This document shows positions 8,388 through 17,049 of a stretch of DNA of 35,502 nt, in pieces. Each line of letters opens with the position of its first letter. The first letter of the stretch is position 1. This DNA is from an uncultured Peptoniphilaceae bacterium (GTDB lineage: Bacteria > Bacillota > Clostridia > Tissierellales > Peptoniphilaceae), in assembly GCA_943912255.1 (NCBI GenBank), contig CALTTP010000012.1, positions 1 to 35,502 of the forward strand. The letters are read 5' to 3'. The notes beneath the pieces are model-generated. The model saw nothing but the letters and a program-made list of their open reading frames with translations. It was not told where the DNA came from and made no database searches. The position numbers and the translations under genes are program-made.

Positions 8388-9053
8388 ATGAGATTTAATT
8401 TTGAATTTTTTATAAGTTGTTTTCCTGAATTAATTAAAAAAATGCCTTTTACTCTATATCTAGGCATTTTATCTTTTCTAGCTTCCTTTATATTAGCATG
8501 TGTGATAACTATATTGAGGAATGCAAAGTTTAAGTTAATAAGAAGCATTGTTAAATTGTATATTTCTTTCTTTAGGTCTACACCTTATATTACACAGCTT
8601 TTTATATTTTATTATGGATTACCTCAATTAATCCCTGCTTTAAGAACAATGTCGTCAAACTTAGCATTTATTATATCAGTAGCTTTAAATTCATCAGCGT
8701 TTATTACTGAAATAATTAGAGGTGGTTTGTTATCTGTTGATAAAGGTCAGAAAGAAGCATCATTATCAATTGGTATGAACAAATATCAAACATTAAGGGA
8801 AGTTATACTTCCTCAAGCATTGGTTAGTTCATTACCAGCTTTAGGTAACACTTTCGTAGGAACAGTTAAAAATACAGCAATAGCTTTTACTATAGGAGTA
8901 GTAGAAATCTTATCTCAATCCAAAGTCTTAGCAGCAAAAGGCTTTAATTATATGGAGGCATATATTGCGGCTGGTTTGGTTTACTGGGTTCTTATCGCTG
9001 TTTTAGATTTGATCTTACAGAAAATAGAATTAAAAGTGAATAAATTCATGTAA
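8388..9053 (+). CDS. Polar amino-acid ABC transporter permease (HisM/GlnP-type)
   Basis: 221 residues with about five membrane helices. The inner-membrane permease signature (EAA loop) is clear: KEASLSIGMNKYQTLREVILPQAL. The N-terminal pattern (MPFTLYLGILSFLASFILACVIT-like) and FRSTPYITQLFIFYYGLPQL are typical of the His/Glu/Gln/cystine branch. The gene starts 8 bases after the binding-protein stop with only a weak SD, so translation probably depends on coupling; if the upstream frame break terminates translation, expression of this gene could suffer. It contains an A7 run (8436-8442) that does not disturb its frame. Confidence 0.9.
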   Translation: MRFNFEFFISCFPELIKKMPFTLYLGILSFLASFILACVITILRNAKFKLIRSIVKLYISFFRSTPYITQLFIFYYGLPQLIPALRTMSSNLAFIISVALNSSAFITEIIRGGLLSVDKGQKEASLSIGMNKYQTLREVILPQALVSSLPALGNTFVGTVKNTAIAFTIGVVEILSQSKVLAAKGFNYMEAYIAAGLVYWVLIAVLDLILQKIELKVNKFM

Positions 9054-9074
9054 TTATTAAGGAGGTCATTATAA

Positions 9075-9809
9075 TTGTTAGAAATCAAAGGACTTCATAA
9101 AACATTTGGCAAATTACATGTACTAAAAGGTATAAATCTTCATGTAAAAAAAGGAGAAGTTGTTGCTATAATCGGACCATCTGGAACTGGGAAATCCACA
9201 CTGTTGAGATGTATAAATTACTTAGAGAAACCTAATTCAGGTAAAATAAGAATTAACGATAGCATTGTCGACTCTGAAAACGTAAATCCTAAAGCTATTC
9301 GATTACTTAGGCAAAAAAGTTCTATGGTTTTTCAAAATTATTGTCTATTTAAAAATAAAACGGTTTTAGAAAACGTAATGATGCCAATGACTTTAGTGCG
9401 AAAAATAGACAAATCTATCGCTTATGATGAAGCAATTAAATTAATTGAGCAGGTTGGCCTTATTGATAAAATAAATGAATACCCTTCACGTTTATCAGGT
9501 GGCCAACAACAGAGAATAGGGATTGCTCGTGCTCTTTCGGCAAAGCCTAATGTTCTATTATTTGATGAGCCTACATCTTCATTAGATCCTGAATTAGTTG
9601 GAGGAATTCTAGAATTGATTTCTGAAGTTGCTAAAAATTTTGAATGCTCAATGCTTATCGTAACTCATGAAATGAACTTTGCCATGAACATAGCAAATAG
9701 AATAGTATTTATGGATGGAGGTCTAATACAAGAAGGAGGTTCACCAGATGAATTAATGTATAATTCTAAATTCTCAAAGACACAAAAATTTTTAAATATT
9801 CTGAGTTGA
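9075..9809 (+). CDS. Polar amino-acid ABC transporter ATP-binding protein (GlnQ/HisP-type)
   Basis: 244 residues. Walker A GPSGTGKST (about 34-42), Q-loop in VFQNYCLF, signature LSGGQQQR and Walker B LLFDEPTSSLDPE are all intact, followed by the switch histidine in VTHEM. The start codon is TTG at 9075 with a strong SD GGAGGT ten bases before it. It energises the adjacent permease and binding protein. Near its 5' end it carries GTA AAA AAA GGA, the same in-frame A AAA AAA heptamer as in the two split genes upstream, but here the zero frame is the functional one. Confidence 0.93.
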   Translation: MLEIKGLHKTFGKLHVLKGINLHVKKGEVVAIIGPSGTGKSTLLRCINYLEKPNSGKIRINDSIVDSENVNPKAIRLLRQKSSMVFQNYCLFKNKTVLENVMMPMTLVRKIDKSIAYDEAIKLIEQVGLIDKINEYPSRLSGGQQQRIGIARALSAKPNVLLFDEPTSSLDPELVGGILELISEVAKNFECSMLIVTHEMNFAMNIANRIVFMDGGLIQEGGSPDELMYNSKFSKTQKFLNILS

Positions 9810-9836
9810 AAGACTTCTTTAAGGAGTGCAAAACAA

Positions 9837-9880
9837 AGTGTTGAGAGGTATGAATAGTCATATTGGTCTCAACACTTTTT
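9837..9880 (+). terminator. Rho-independent terminator of the DUF169/ABC operon
   Basis: AGTGTTGAGA (9837-9846) pairs perfectly with TCTCAACACT (9867-9876), followed by T5 at 9876-9880, 27 bases after the ATPase stop codon. Confidence 0.85.
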
Positions 9881-10543
9881 ACATATAAAAATTTATCTCA
9901 CTTCAATAAGTATTTAAAATATAGTTGCATAATTTAAAAAAATAAATTGAAAAACTCATAAAACATCACAAAAATTATTGGTATCAGAGGAATGAATTTA
10001 AGTTATTCAGAATAAACACTTATTAAAAAAAGACTTTAAGCATTTAAATTATGAACATAAAATTTAACATGCATCTTTATAGCCAAAAATTTAAGGCATT
10101 TTAATATGGATATATTTAAATAACACTTAAAGCGATCCTGAATATCTCAAACATAAATTGCCAACATATTGACTATCTGTAAAACCGCCTATTTAAGTCA
10201 TTGTTTTATAAAGGTATAACATTCTTAATGTTTGTGTTTATTAGAGTTAAGTAAAATTTTTCTAAAAAAATGGTAAATAACAAGAAAAGCGCTAATTAAT
10301 ATAATCTATAATGCACTAACTTTAAAAACTTTTACATGTATGATATATTAATTTGATAACATCGAAATATTAGGTAAATGAATTAGATCTTAATATCTGA
10401 ATTAACAGGTTTATTAAGCTTGACTTTGAGCGAAAATACTCTTCTATTGAGTAGATGCTTTAAATTTGATATATATATATGATTGTAAAGAAATGCCAGT
10501 TTTAAACTAATTTCTATAAAAATTTATATAAACTCCAAATCAA
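9881..10543. other. Gene-free AT-rich stretch
   Basis: About 660 bases with stops in all frames and no recognisable protein, RNA gene or strong repeat. A hand count of 10081-10140 gives 16 G/C in 60. It lies where a metQ-type gene would be expected downstream of the MetI-like permease, but no remnant of a MetQ protein was recognised. Possibly decayed DNA. Confidence 0.5.
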
Positions 10544-11218
10544 TTATCTGTTCTTTTTAAATAAATAATCACCAATTTTTTGAGTAATCTGCACCATTAA
10601 AAATAGGATAATTATTGAAGTGTATAATACGGAATCATTAAAACTTTGATAACCATAGTTTAAAGCTATAGCACCTATCCCGCCTCCGCCAACCGCCCCT
10701 GCAACGGTACTACTTGATATATAAGCAATTGTTGACATTGTTATAACAGAAATCATTCCAGGTATAGATTCCCTTACTATAACTTTTAAAAGAATTTGTA
10801 AATTCGAGGCTCCAAAAGATTTAGCTGCCTCTATTAATTGTTTATTTACACCTCTATATATATTTTCAAAGCCACGAGCAATAAATGATGTTGAAACTAT
10901 TGATAAAGGGAATATTACGGCTTTTTCACCAACAGTAGTACCTACTATCTTCCTTGTAACAGGCGAAAGAGCTACTATCAAAATTAATATTGGAAAAGAC
11001 CTAATTGTGTTTACTATAAAGTTCAATACTTTATAAATATTTTTATGCGGATTCAAACCTTCTGGAGAATACATTGTTAACATCAAAGATATCAGAAACC
11101 CAATGATAGTTCCAAATAGCATTGTAAAGAATACTATCTTTACTGTTGTTAAAGATGAAGGTATAATTATCTTCTTAAAAAAACTATACCAATTATCCCA
11201 AAAATTTAATTCAAACAT
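10544..11218 (-). CDS. MetI-like ABC transporter permease, orphan
   Basis: 224 residues, about five helices, close to the usual length of MetI (D-/L-methionine permease). Family marks: N-terminal VNTIRSFPILILIVALSPV, the EAA loop EAAKSFGASNLQILLKVIV (about 130-148) and the C-terminal GAVGGGGIGAIALNYGYQ block. Methionine uptake normally needs MetN (ATPase) and MetQ (lipoprotein); neither lies within reach. The start codon lacks a clear SD, but a good promoter sits directly upstream, so the gene may still be expressed and borrow partners encoded elsewhere. It may instead be the surviving part of a decayed operon. Confidence 0.82.
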   Translation of the reverse strand: MFELNFWDNWYSFFKKIIIPSSLTTVKIVFFTMLFGTIIGFLISLMLTMYSPEGLNPHKNIYKVLNFIVNTIRSFPILILIVALSPVTRKIVGTTVGEKAVIFPLSIVSTSFIARGFENIYRGVNKQLIEAAKSFGASNLQILLKVIVRESIPGMISVITMSTIAYISSSTVAGAVGGGGIGAIALNYGYQSFNDSVLYTSIIILFLMVQITQKIGDYLFKKNR

Positions 11219-11220
11219 TT

Positions 11221-11272
11221 AACTGGACTTCTTTGATACTTTGATTATACTAAATCCAGTTGATATTTCCAA
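11221..11272 (-). promoter_or_regulatory. Promoter of the orphan metI-like gene inside an inverted repeat
   Basis: On the minus strand, -35 TTGGAA (11267-11272) and -10 TATAAT (11244-11249) are 17 bases apart. AACTGGA (11221-11227) and TCCAGTT (11255-11261), a perfect 7-bp inverted repeat, bracket the -10 box and predicted start site, a plausible operator position. Confidence 0.55.
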
Positions 11273-11754
11273 TAATTTGATATTTTATTAGTATTTGAAA
11301 TGAATCTTAGTCAAGTATAATTCTATTTCTTCCTCAAATTACACAACTATCCGCAACCATATTCTCATATAAAAAATATTTTAAATTTACAAAAATTGAA
11401 ACATCCTAAAAATTTAACTAAAACCTCTTTCCAATTGTCATAGCATTTAATTTCTACAATCCATCTATCCTTTTTATTTATATATAATCTTATTAATTTT
11501 TAAACTCTATATCTGAACATTTGCCTTATGTCTTAATAGCATAGTTAAATATTTTAATTCTATATTGAAGTGGTAATCATTAAATTGACTAAAATATCAT
11601 AACAAACACATATTACTGGCCTAGCTGAATTTTCAAATACTTTTCTTATTTTAGCATCATATTAGTTATTCAAATGTATAATATCATTATCTATACATCA
11701 GCTTATTTGAGTTAAATTTTGCATTCTAAATAATGTAAGACACTAAATCAACAT
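11273..11754. other. Gene-free AT-rich stretch
   Basis: About 480 bases between the metI promoter and the 11755 hairpin. No open frame with recognisable content on either strand, no ABC ATPase motif that would indicate a lost metN, and no RNA gene noticed. Confidence 0.5.
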
Positions 11755-11801
11755 AACTGCATCATTAAAGAATATTACTATAATGATGCAGTTAGCTTTT
11801 T
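11755..11801. terminator. Strong hairpin, probable terminator after the APC permease
   Basis: AACTGCATCATTA (11755-11767) pairs perfectly over 13 bp with TAATGATGCAGTT (11781-11793). A T5 run (11797-11801) follows on the plus strand; the minus side is only moderately T-rich. It lies about 60 bases past the APC permease stop codon, where a minus-strand terminator is expected, so direction is uncertain. Confidence 0.6.
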
Positions 11802-11858
11802 GCAATAAGACAGACTCTTATTGAACCTGGTTTATTTTTAGTTAGTGAAAATTACTTT

Positions 11859-13223
11859 TTAGTATCTATCTATATCCTCAGGGGTTAATGTTATAGGTTG
11901 TTTCTTAGGATTATTGCCTCTGCTAGCTTTACTTATAAAATAAACTATAACACCTACTACTATAAATCCCACTAAAGAAATATAGCCTCCCAAATCTAAT
12001 TCCATACTTGCACCTATTATTATCCATATCGAAATTAACATTCCAATTATCATTAAAATAGATCCACCTGGAGCTTTAAAAGGTCTTTCCCATTCTGGAT
12101 GTTTCTTTCTAAGGATAATAACATTTATGCAAGATACAAAATATACTATTCCTGCAGCAATACTTGATATTGCGTAAATATATTGGACCCAGTTACTTCC
12201 GCTGAATAAGCAAAACAATATGGTAAACACATAGACAATAAAGTTTGAAATGTACGGTTGACCATGCTTATTTATTTTACTAAATACAGTAGGTAATTGA
12301 TTAAGTTCCGCTGCTCCGTATAATACTCTTGTAGAAGATGTCCAAAAACCCATTAAAGTAGTGAACGCATGTAACAGACCTGATACTATGGCAACAATGC
12401 CTATTATTTTAGGTATTCCATACATTTCTACTATTTCAGGTTCAGGCATTGTCATATTACTAATTTCCTCCCATGGAGCCATACCTCCCATGGCAAGAAC
12501 TACTATAAAATAGAGTAAGGCAGGTATCAGCAATGCAGAAAGTATAACTTTCCAAATATCTTTTGCTGGAAAATTAGTTTCCTCTATTAAAGTAGGCGCC
12601 ATCTCAAATCCTATAAACTTCAAAGAAAATACTGCCATTGCAATGAAGATTCCTCTTCCTCCTTTTGGAAAAAATCCACCTCGTGCTGTAATATTTGCGA
12701 TTGACCAATCCTTGCTAAAAAAGAAGCTACAAGCTACAATGATGCTTGAAATAATCATTAAAACAAAAAATATAGTTGATAATGTTCCTGCTAATTTAAT
12801 GTCAAAATTAGAAGCTATGAACCAAATTGTAACTATTACTATAGCTATTAATAAAATTTGAAACTCTGAAAGAGGTACAAAATAATTTATTACAGTTCCA
12901 AATATAAAAGCCATTAAAGGAGGTTCTACAACCTGTACTAAGAACATCATCCACTGTACTCCAAACCCCATCTTATGATTAAAAGCATTCGTTGTCCAAA
13001 TATCAGGACCAGATGCAAATGGTAGCATTGCTGTTAACTCTCCAAAAGCCATGCCAACTGGTATTAATAGTATAGCTAATATAGGGAAAATGAAAGCAGC
13101 ACCTGCTCCAGTAGTTTTAAACCAATAGGGAGCTTCGGCTAACCATCCACCTATTACAGCACCTGATGAAAGGGCTATCATATTTATCATGGATAAATTT
13201 TTTTTAAGTTTATTGTCGTTCAT
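11859..13223 (-). CDS. APC-superfamily amino acid/amine permease
   Basis: 454 residues with about twelve membrane helices. The first helix carries the APC unwound-helix pattern SSGAVIGGWLAEAPYW; helix 6 contains FIGFEMAPTLIEETNFPAKDIWK. The conserved late loop NKHGQPYISN and KHPEWERPFKAPGG fit the amino acid permease branch related to glutamate:GABA-type and other exchangers. SD GAGGAG precedes the ATG, two bases after the stop of the cysteine hydrolase gene, so the two form one operon. It probably imports or exchanges the compound that the hydrolase cleaves, or exports the product. Confidence 0.9.
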   Translation of the reverse strand: MNDNKLKKNLSMINMIALSSGAVIGGWLAEAPYWFKTTGAGAAFIFPILAILLIPVGMAFGELTAMLPFASGPDIWTTNAFNHKMGFGVQWMMFLVQVVEPPLMAFIFGTVINYFVPLSEFQILLIAIVIVTIWFIASNFDIKLAGTLSTIFFVLMIISSIIVACSFFFSKDWSIANITARGGFFPKGGRGIFIAMAVFSLKFIGFEMAPTLIEETNFPAKDIWKVILSALLIPALLYFIVVLAMGGMAPWEEISNMTMPEPEIVEMYGIPKIIGIVAIVSGLLHAFTTLMGFWTSSTRVLYGAAELNQLPTVFSKINKHGQPYISNFIVYVFTILFCLFSGSNWVQYIYAISSIAAGIVYFVSCINVIILRKKHPEWERPFKAPGGSILMIIGMLISIWIIIGASMELDLGGYISLVGFIVVGVIVYFISKASRGNNPKKQPITLTPEDIDRY

Positions 13224-13225
13224 TG

Positions 13226-13918
13226 TTAACTCCTCAAATATTCAACTAATTCTTCTGTGTTTATAACATTACAATAAATATTGTTTAAGACCTCTAACTC
13301 ATGATTTTGTATTTCTTCAGTAGCTGCCATGCATCCGTCTTCAATGAGCCAAACTTTAAAGCTTTCATCAGCTAAACTTCTGACAGTTCCAGAAACACAC
13401 TGATCTGTAAACACCCCTGTCACAATAACATCGGTTATTCCACAATTTCTATATAGTAAACGAAGATTTGAGCCTGTTAATGCAGAGTCAGTTGTCTTCT
13501 CAACTATTAATTCATCTTTAATTGGTTCTAACATGTCGTGAATTTTTGCTTCATAGCTTCCCTTAGGAATAAGCAAATTATTAAAACCACTTTCTTTTTG
13601 GGATAAGGATCTATCTCTTCCATTAGACAATTGAGTTACAATAGTTGCGTAGGAAACTAATAAATTCTTTTCCCTAGATAAATCTAGTATTTTCTTATTA
13701 TTTGGTAATACAACGTTTTCAATTACATCATAAAAATTTTTCCACCTCGTCATCTCATCCTTTTCCTCTGGTTTACTTAAATCATATTCTGGTCTTTTTA
13801 CAAAGTAATTTTGCAAATCAACTATAAGCAACGCAGTCGTTTCTAAATCAAATTCCAACTTTCCATTAATAAGTTCTTTTTCATAATAAAAAGAACAATG
13901 TCTGTTATTCACTTTCAT
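13226..13918 (-). CDS. Isochorismatase-fold cysteine hydrolase
   Basis: 230 residues. The catalytic triad of the cysteine-hydrolase branch is visible: Asp34 (LLIVDLQNYF), Lys141 (IVEKTTDSAL) and Cys174 (GVFTDQCVSGTVR). Relatives include nicotinamidase, N-carbamoylsarcosine amidase, ureidoacrylate and biuret-type amidohydrolases; substrate identity cannot be read directly. A 20-residue N-terminal extension (aromatic, HCSFYYEKEL) precedes the fold. Strong SD AAGGAGGAG. First gene of an operon with an APC permease, divergent from a two-component system, so a signal-induced amide catabolism module is likely. Confidence 0.88.
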   Translation of the reverse strand: MKVNNRHCSFYYEKELINGKLEFDLETTALLIVDLQNYFVKRPEYDLSKPEEKDEMTRWKNFYDVIENVVLPNNKKILDLSREKNLLVSYATIVTQLSNGRDRSLSQKESGFNNLLIPKGSYEAKIHDMLEPIKDELIVEKTTDSALTGSNLRLLYRNCGITDVIVTGVFTDQCVSGTVRSLADESFKVWLIEDGCMAATEEIQNHELEVLNNIYCNVINTEELVEYLRS

Positions 13919-13943
13919 ACTATTACTCCTCCTTAATATTTAC

Positions 13944-14027
13944 TTATACTTTCTTTGGTGTTAATATAATTGTAATGGAATCGTTAACATAAGTCAGTTA
14001 GAAATTTATACTTTTTTGGTGTCATAT
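13944..14027. promoter_or_regulatory. Long direct repeat in the divergent control region, candidate response-regulator sites
   Basis: Copy 1 (13944-13967) and copy 2 (14006-14027) share TTATACTTT, then TTTGGTGT or TTGGTGT, then an A/T tail. Starts are 62 bases apart, close to six helical turns. The pair lies between the cysteine hydrolase start and the AraC-type response regulator start, the expected place for a two-component operator. Confidence 0.55.
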
Positions 14028-14046
14028 TTTTACTGAGGTGAAAACA

Positions 14047-15102
14047 ATGATTAAAATTATTATAGCCGAAGATGAATCTTTGGAGTTGGAATATCTTACT
14101 TTTATCATTAATAAAAATGAATCTATGAAAGTAATAGGTCAAGCAAATAATGGATGGGATGCAGTTAGGATTACGAAACAATTAGAACCCGATCTTGCAA
14201 TTTTAGATATATCTATGCCTTTAAAAAATGGTATTGATGCGGGTATTGAAATTAAAAAATTTAATCCTGGGATTAAGATAATATTAAACTCGGCTTATTC
14301 AGAATTTCAATATGCTAAACAAGCTATCAAATACGGATTTAACGATTATTTACTTAAACCAACTGAGGAATCGAAAATAATAAGCACTATCAAAAATCTT
14401 TTTTATAATAAGAGCGTCGTTTCATCAGAACTACTAAATACTACTGAAGATAGGTTTAAGTTTATTGAACTACTTAATCAATTTAACTCATGTTTAACTA
14501 ATTATAATAGAAGAGACTGTAACATAGCTGCGAAAAAATTAGCTAGTCTCATAGGAAAACAGTTAAACTTAGAATTGAAAATGACATATATAAATCACGT
14601 TCTCCTATCTATAGAAAACAACTTACTTAGTTTAAACAAAAATATTAATGACCAAAAAAACATCTTTGGTTATCTATCTTCTTTGATTCCTCAGGAATTA
14701 ACTTATGATAATTTAGAAAAATATTTTCAAATATTATCAGAAGAAAGTTTAAATTTACGACATGAGGATACATTAACAATTACCATAATAAAAAAATACA
14801 TTAACAATAATTTCATCTCTCCTAATCTTTCGTTATCAGAGTTAAGCCAAGTATTTTATATTAATAAAAGTTATCTTTCTCGAATTTTTAAAGAGACTGA
14901 AAACATAACCATCTCCAATTATATAGAAAATTTACGATTAGAAAGATCATTAGAATTAATAGACTCTACTGATTTAAAAATCTCAGAAGTCTGGAAAATA
15001 TCTGGATTTAAAAATAAACAACAATTTTATAGAGCGTTTAATTCAAAATATAAAATAACCCCCATCGAAAGGAGAGAGAAAAATGCTAAATACAATAAAT
15101 GA
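14047..15102 (+). CDS. Response regulator with AraC-type DNA-binding domain
   Basis: 351 residues from ATG 14047, chosen because GAGGTG lies six bases upstream; a GTG at 14038 is also open but sits inside that SD. Receiver domain: acidic pocket IIAEDES, phospho-acceptor Asp54 (LAILDISMP), Ser82 and Lys104 (YLLKPTE). A helical linker follows, then a C-terminal AraC/XylS double helix-turn-helix (LSLSELSQVFYINKSYLSR and ISEVWKISGFKNKQQFYRAF). This is the YesN-type architecture. It overlaps its kinase gene by 20 bases. Likely target: the divergent cysteine hydrolase/APC operon. Confidence 0.93.
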   Translation: MIKIIIAEDESLELEYLTFIINKNESMKVIGQANNGWDAVRITKQLEPDLAILDISMPLKNGIDAGIEIKKFNPGIKIILNSAYSEFQYAKQAIKYGFNDYLLKPTEESKIISTIKNLFYNKSVVSSELLNTTEDRFKFIELLNQFNSCLTNYNRRDCNIAAKKLASLIGKQLNLELKMTYINHVLLSIENNLLSLNKNINDQKNIFGYLSSLIPQELTYDNLEKYFQILSEESLNLRHEDTLTITIIKKYINNNFISPNLSLSELSQVFYINKSYLSRIFKETENITISNYIENLRLERSLELIDSTDLKISEVWKISGFKNKQQFYRAFNSKYKITPIERREKNAKYNK

Positions 15103-16309
15103 ACTTATCCCTAGGAATAAACAAAAAGAACTAGAAAATTCTTTCGGATATGCCTCAGGGTTTGGTGTTATTTTTGTAGATGCACATGGTAGCCACATTG
15201 GAAAAGGAGGTAATTTTTGTAAATTCTGTACTTTAATCAATTCTAGTACAGAAGGCAAGAATAAATGTAGGCAGTGTAATGAGCAAGCTATTGTTAATTC
15301 AACTTTATCAAATGAACCTGTTATATATGTATGCCATGCAGGTCTAATAAACATTGCAATTCCTCTTTATCTAAATAACCGATTATTAGGAGCTTTAACC
15401 GCTGGTCAGGTTAGATGTAACCCCCATTCAAAGTATTTTGAAGATGTTTCACAAAATTGGCCGAAGGATTTAGATTATAAAAAGTTAAAAAACTATTTTG
15501 ATGAAATTCCTATTCTTTCTGATAAAGAGATTGAATCTACCGTAACAGCTTTGGCTAATATAACAGATTATATTATTCAATTAAATGCTAATAGGATTTA
15601 TTCAGAACAACTAAGCCAACAGAAAGATACCTTGTATAAAATCGAAAGAGAAAAATTAATATTAGAATCAAAACTTAATAGAATAAAATATTCTACTTTA
15701 CAGAAGCAAATAATGCCTCATTTTATTTTTAATGTTCTAAATAGTGCAATACGTTTAATAGCCCTTAATCGAACTCTTCAAGCCATTGATATGTTATATA
15801 ATTTTAGCGATATGCTAAGATATGTTTTCTCATATAAAGACAACTCTACTACTCTGAGAAAAGAATTAAAGTGCATTCAAGATTATATAGACATTCAAAA
15901 GATTCGATTTAATGGAAAATTTGATTATATTTTCAATATTAATGAAGATGCACTTGATACGATTATTCCATATTTTTCTCTTCAACCTTTAATCGAAAAT
16001 ATATTTCATCATGGTTTTAAAAATATAGAAAGATTAGGAAAATTAAAACTTTTTGCTGAGAGTGAAAACAATATTTGCCATATTAATATTTCTGATAATG
16101 GAATTGGGATGGAAAGAGCAAAAATCAGAAAAATATATGATAATTTCTCAAATCCAAAAGACTTCAATAAAAATGTAGGAATATTTAACGTTTATTCCCG
16201 TTTTAGTTTAATGTTCCCAAATTCACTAAAGTTTAATATTGATAGCGCAAAAGATAAGGGTACCTCTATAAAAATTAGTTTTGATTCTAATGACTTGACC
16301 ATATTATAA
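15083..16309 (+). CDS. PocR-domain sensor histidine kinase (LytS/YesM-type catalytic core)
   Basis: 408 residues, no membrane helix. The N-terminal PocR-type ligand domain has the conserved cysteines C46 and C49 (FCKFC), C62 and C65 (CRQC) and the CHAG at 84-87. A coiled coil runs about 170-205. The His-kinase box (206-220, QKQIMPHFIFNVLNS) has His213; the usual Asn before Pro is Met here. The ATPase part carries SLQPLIENIFHHGFKN and the NISDNGIGM G-box. It should sense a small cytosolic molecule and phosphorylate the response regulator encoded just upstream, whose gene it overlaps by 20 bases. SD AAGGAGAG precedes the start. Confidence 0.9.
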   Translation: MLNTINELIPRNKQKELENSFGYASGFGVIFVDAHGSHIGKGGNFCKFCTLINSSTEGKNKCRQCNEQAIVNSTLSNEPVIYVCHAGLINIAIPLYLNNRLLGALTAGQVRCNPHSKYFEDVSQNWPKDLDYKKLKNYFDEIPILSDKEIESTVTALANITDYIIQLNANRIYSEQLSQQKDTLYKIEREKLILESKLNRIKYSTLQKQIMPHFIFNVLNSAIRLIALNRTLQAIDMLYNFSDMLRYVFSYKDNSTTLRKELKCIQDYIDIQKIRFNGKFDYIFNINEDALDTIIPYFSLQPLIENIFHHGFKNIERLGKLKLFAESENNICHINISDNGIGMERAKIRKIYDNFSNPKDFNKNVGIFNVYSRFSLMFPNSLKFNIDSAKDKGTSIKISFDSNDLTIL

Positions 16310-16334
16310 GTTCTAAATTTTATACCACAGTTCA

Positions 16335-16343
16335 TGTTATACT
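16335..16343 (+). promoter_or_regulatory. Extended -10 promoter of the HAD phosphatase gene
   Basis: TG (16335-16336), one base, then TATACT (16338-16343): an extended -10 element. A strong SD (GGAGGT, 16351-16356) and ATG 16361 follow, giving a very short leader. Base composition becomes less AT-rich from here. Confidence 0.5.
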
Positions 16344-16360
16344 GTAGGTAGGAGGTAGGT

Positions 16361-17014
16361 ATGACAAGAAAAGCAATTTTTGATATGGACGGGACCATGA
16401 TTGACTCCATGGCAAAGTGGAGTACAGTTCTTGAAGATTATTTTTCAAAGTTGGGAATCATTTTTGATATAGATTATAAAAAGACTTTAATCGGTCTGTC
16501 AATGAACGATATTCTAACAAATGTAAATAGAGATTTTGGTGTTAAAGAGGCTCCTGAAAAGAGTTTTAAAAATATTTTGGAGATTATGAGACAGGGATAT
16601 TTACATGAATTTTCTTTAAAACCAGGAATTTTAGAGTGTTTAGATATGCTTAAATCCAAGAATGTAAAGATGGCTGTAGCAACCGCTACCCCTGAACACA
16701 TAGCACTGGAAGCCTTAGAGTCTAAAGGTCTGCTTGATTACTTTGAATTTGTTCAAACCTGTGACAATATCGGCCATCTCAAAAGCGACCCACTTTATTG
16801 GAAAAAGGCCTCCTTGCGTTTAGAAAGCGACATCTCCAGTACAGTAGTATTTGAAGATGCTCTATATTGCATAGAGACTGTAAAGGGTTTAAACGGCAAT
16901 ATTGTAGCCATTTCTGATGAAACTTCTAAACATGATGAAGATAGGATTAAAACCCTAGCAAATCAATTTATCTTAAATTATAATGAATTAAATTATGGAA
17001 TTTTTGAAAAATAG
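16361..17014 (+). CDS. HAD-superfamily hydrolase (phosphoglycolate/beta-phosphoglucomutase-like)
   Basis: 217 residues. Motif I FDMDGTMIDS gives nucleophile Asp8 and acid/base Asp10; an alpha-helical cap follows; motif II lies in VATATPEH (Thr in place of Ser), motif III Lys in HLKSDP, and motif IV in VVFEDALYC. These are class I HAD marks with the small helical cap of sugar-phosphate phosphatases. Substrate unknown; probable cytosolic phosphatase. A hairpin overlapping its stop codon separates it from cca. Confidence 0.88.
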   Translation: MTRKAIFDMDGTMIDSMAKWSTVLEDYFSKLGIIFDIDYKKTLIGLSMNDILTNVNRDFGVKEAPEKSFKNILEIMRQGYLHEFSLKPGILECLDMLKSKNVKMAVATATPEHIALEALESKGLLDYFEFVQTCDNIGHLKSDPLYWKKASLRLESDISSTVVFEDALYCIETVKGLNGNIVAISDETSKHDEDRIKTLANQFILNYNELNYGIFEK

Positions 17015-17034
17015 CCCTAGAGCTATTTTTCTTT
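17006..17034 (+). terminator. Terminator/attenuator overlapping the HAD stop codon
   Basis: GAAAAATAGC (17006-17015) pairs perfectly with GCTATTTTTC (17022-17031) around a 6-base loop. The TAG stop is part of the stem. The T-rich 3' arm gives a terminator-like structure 16 bases before the cca start; leaky read-through into cca is likely. Confidence 0.6.
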
Positions 17035-17049
17035 GTAAGAGGGGAGATT

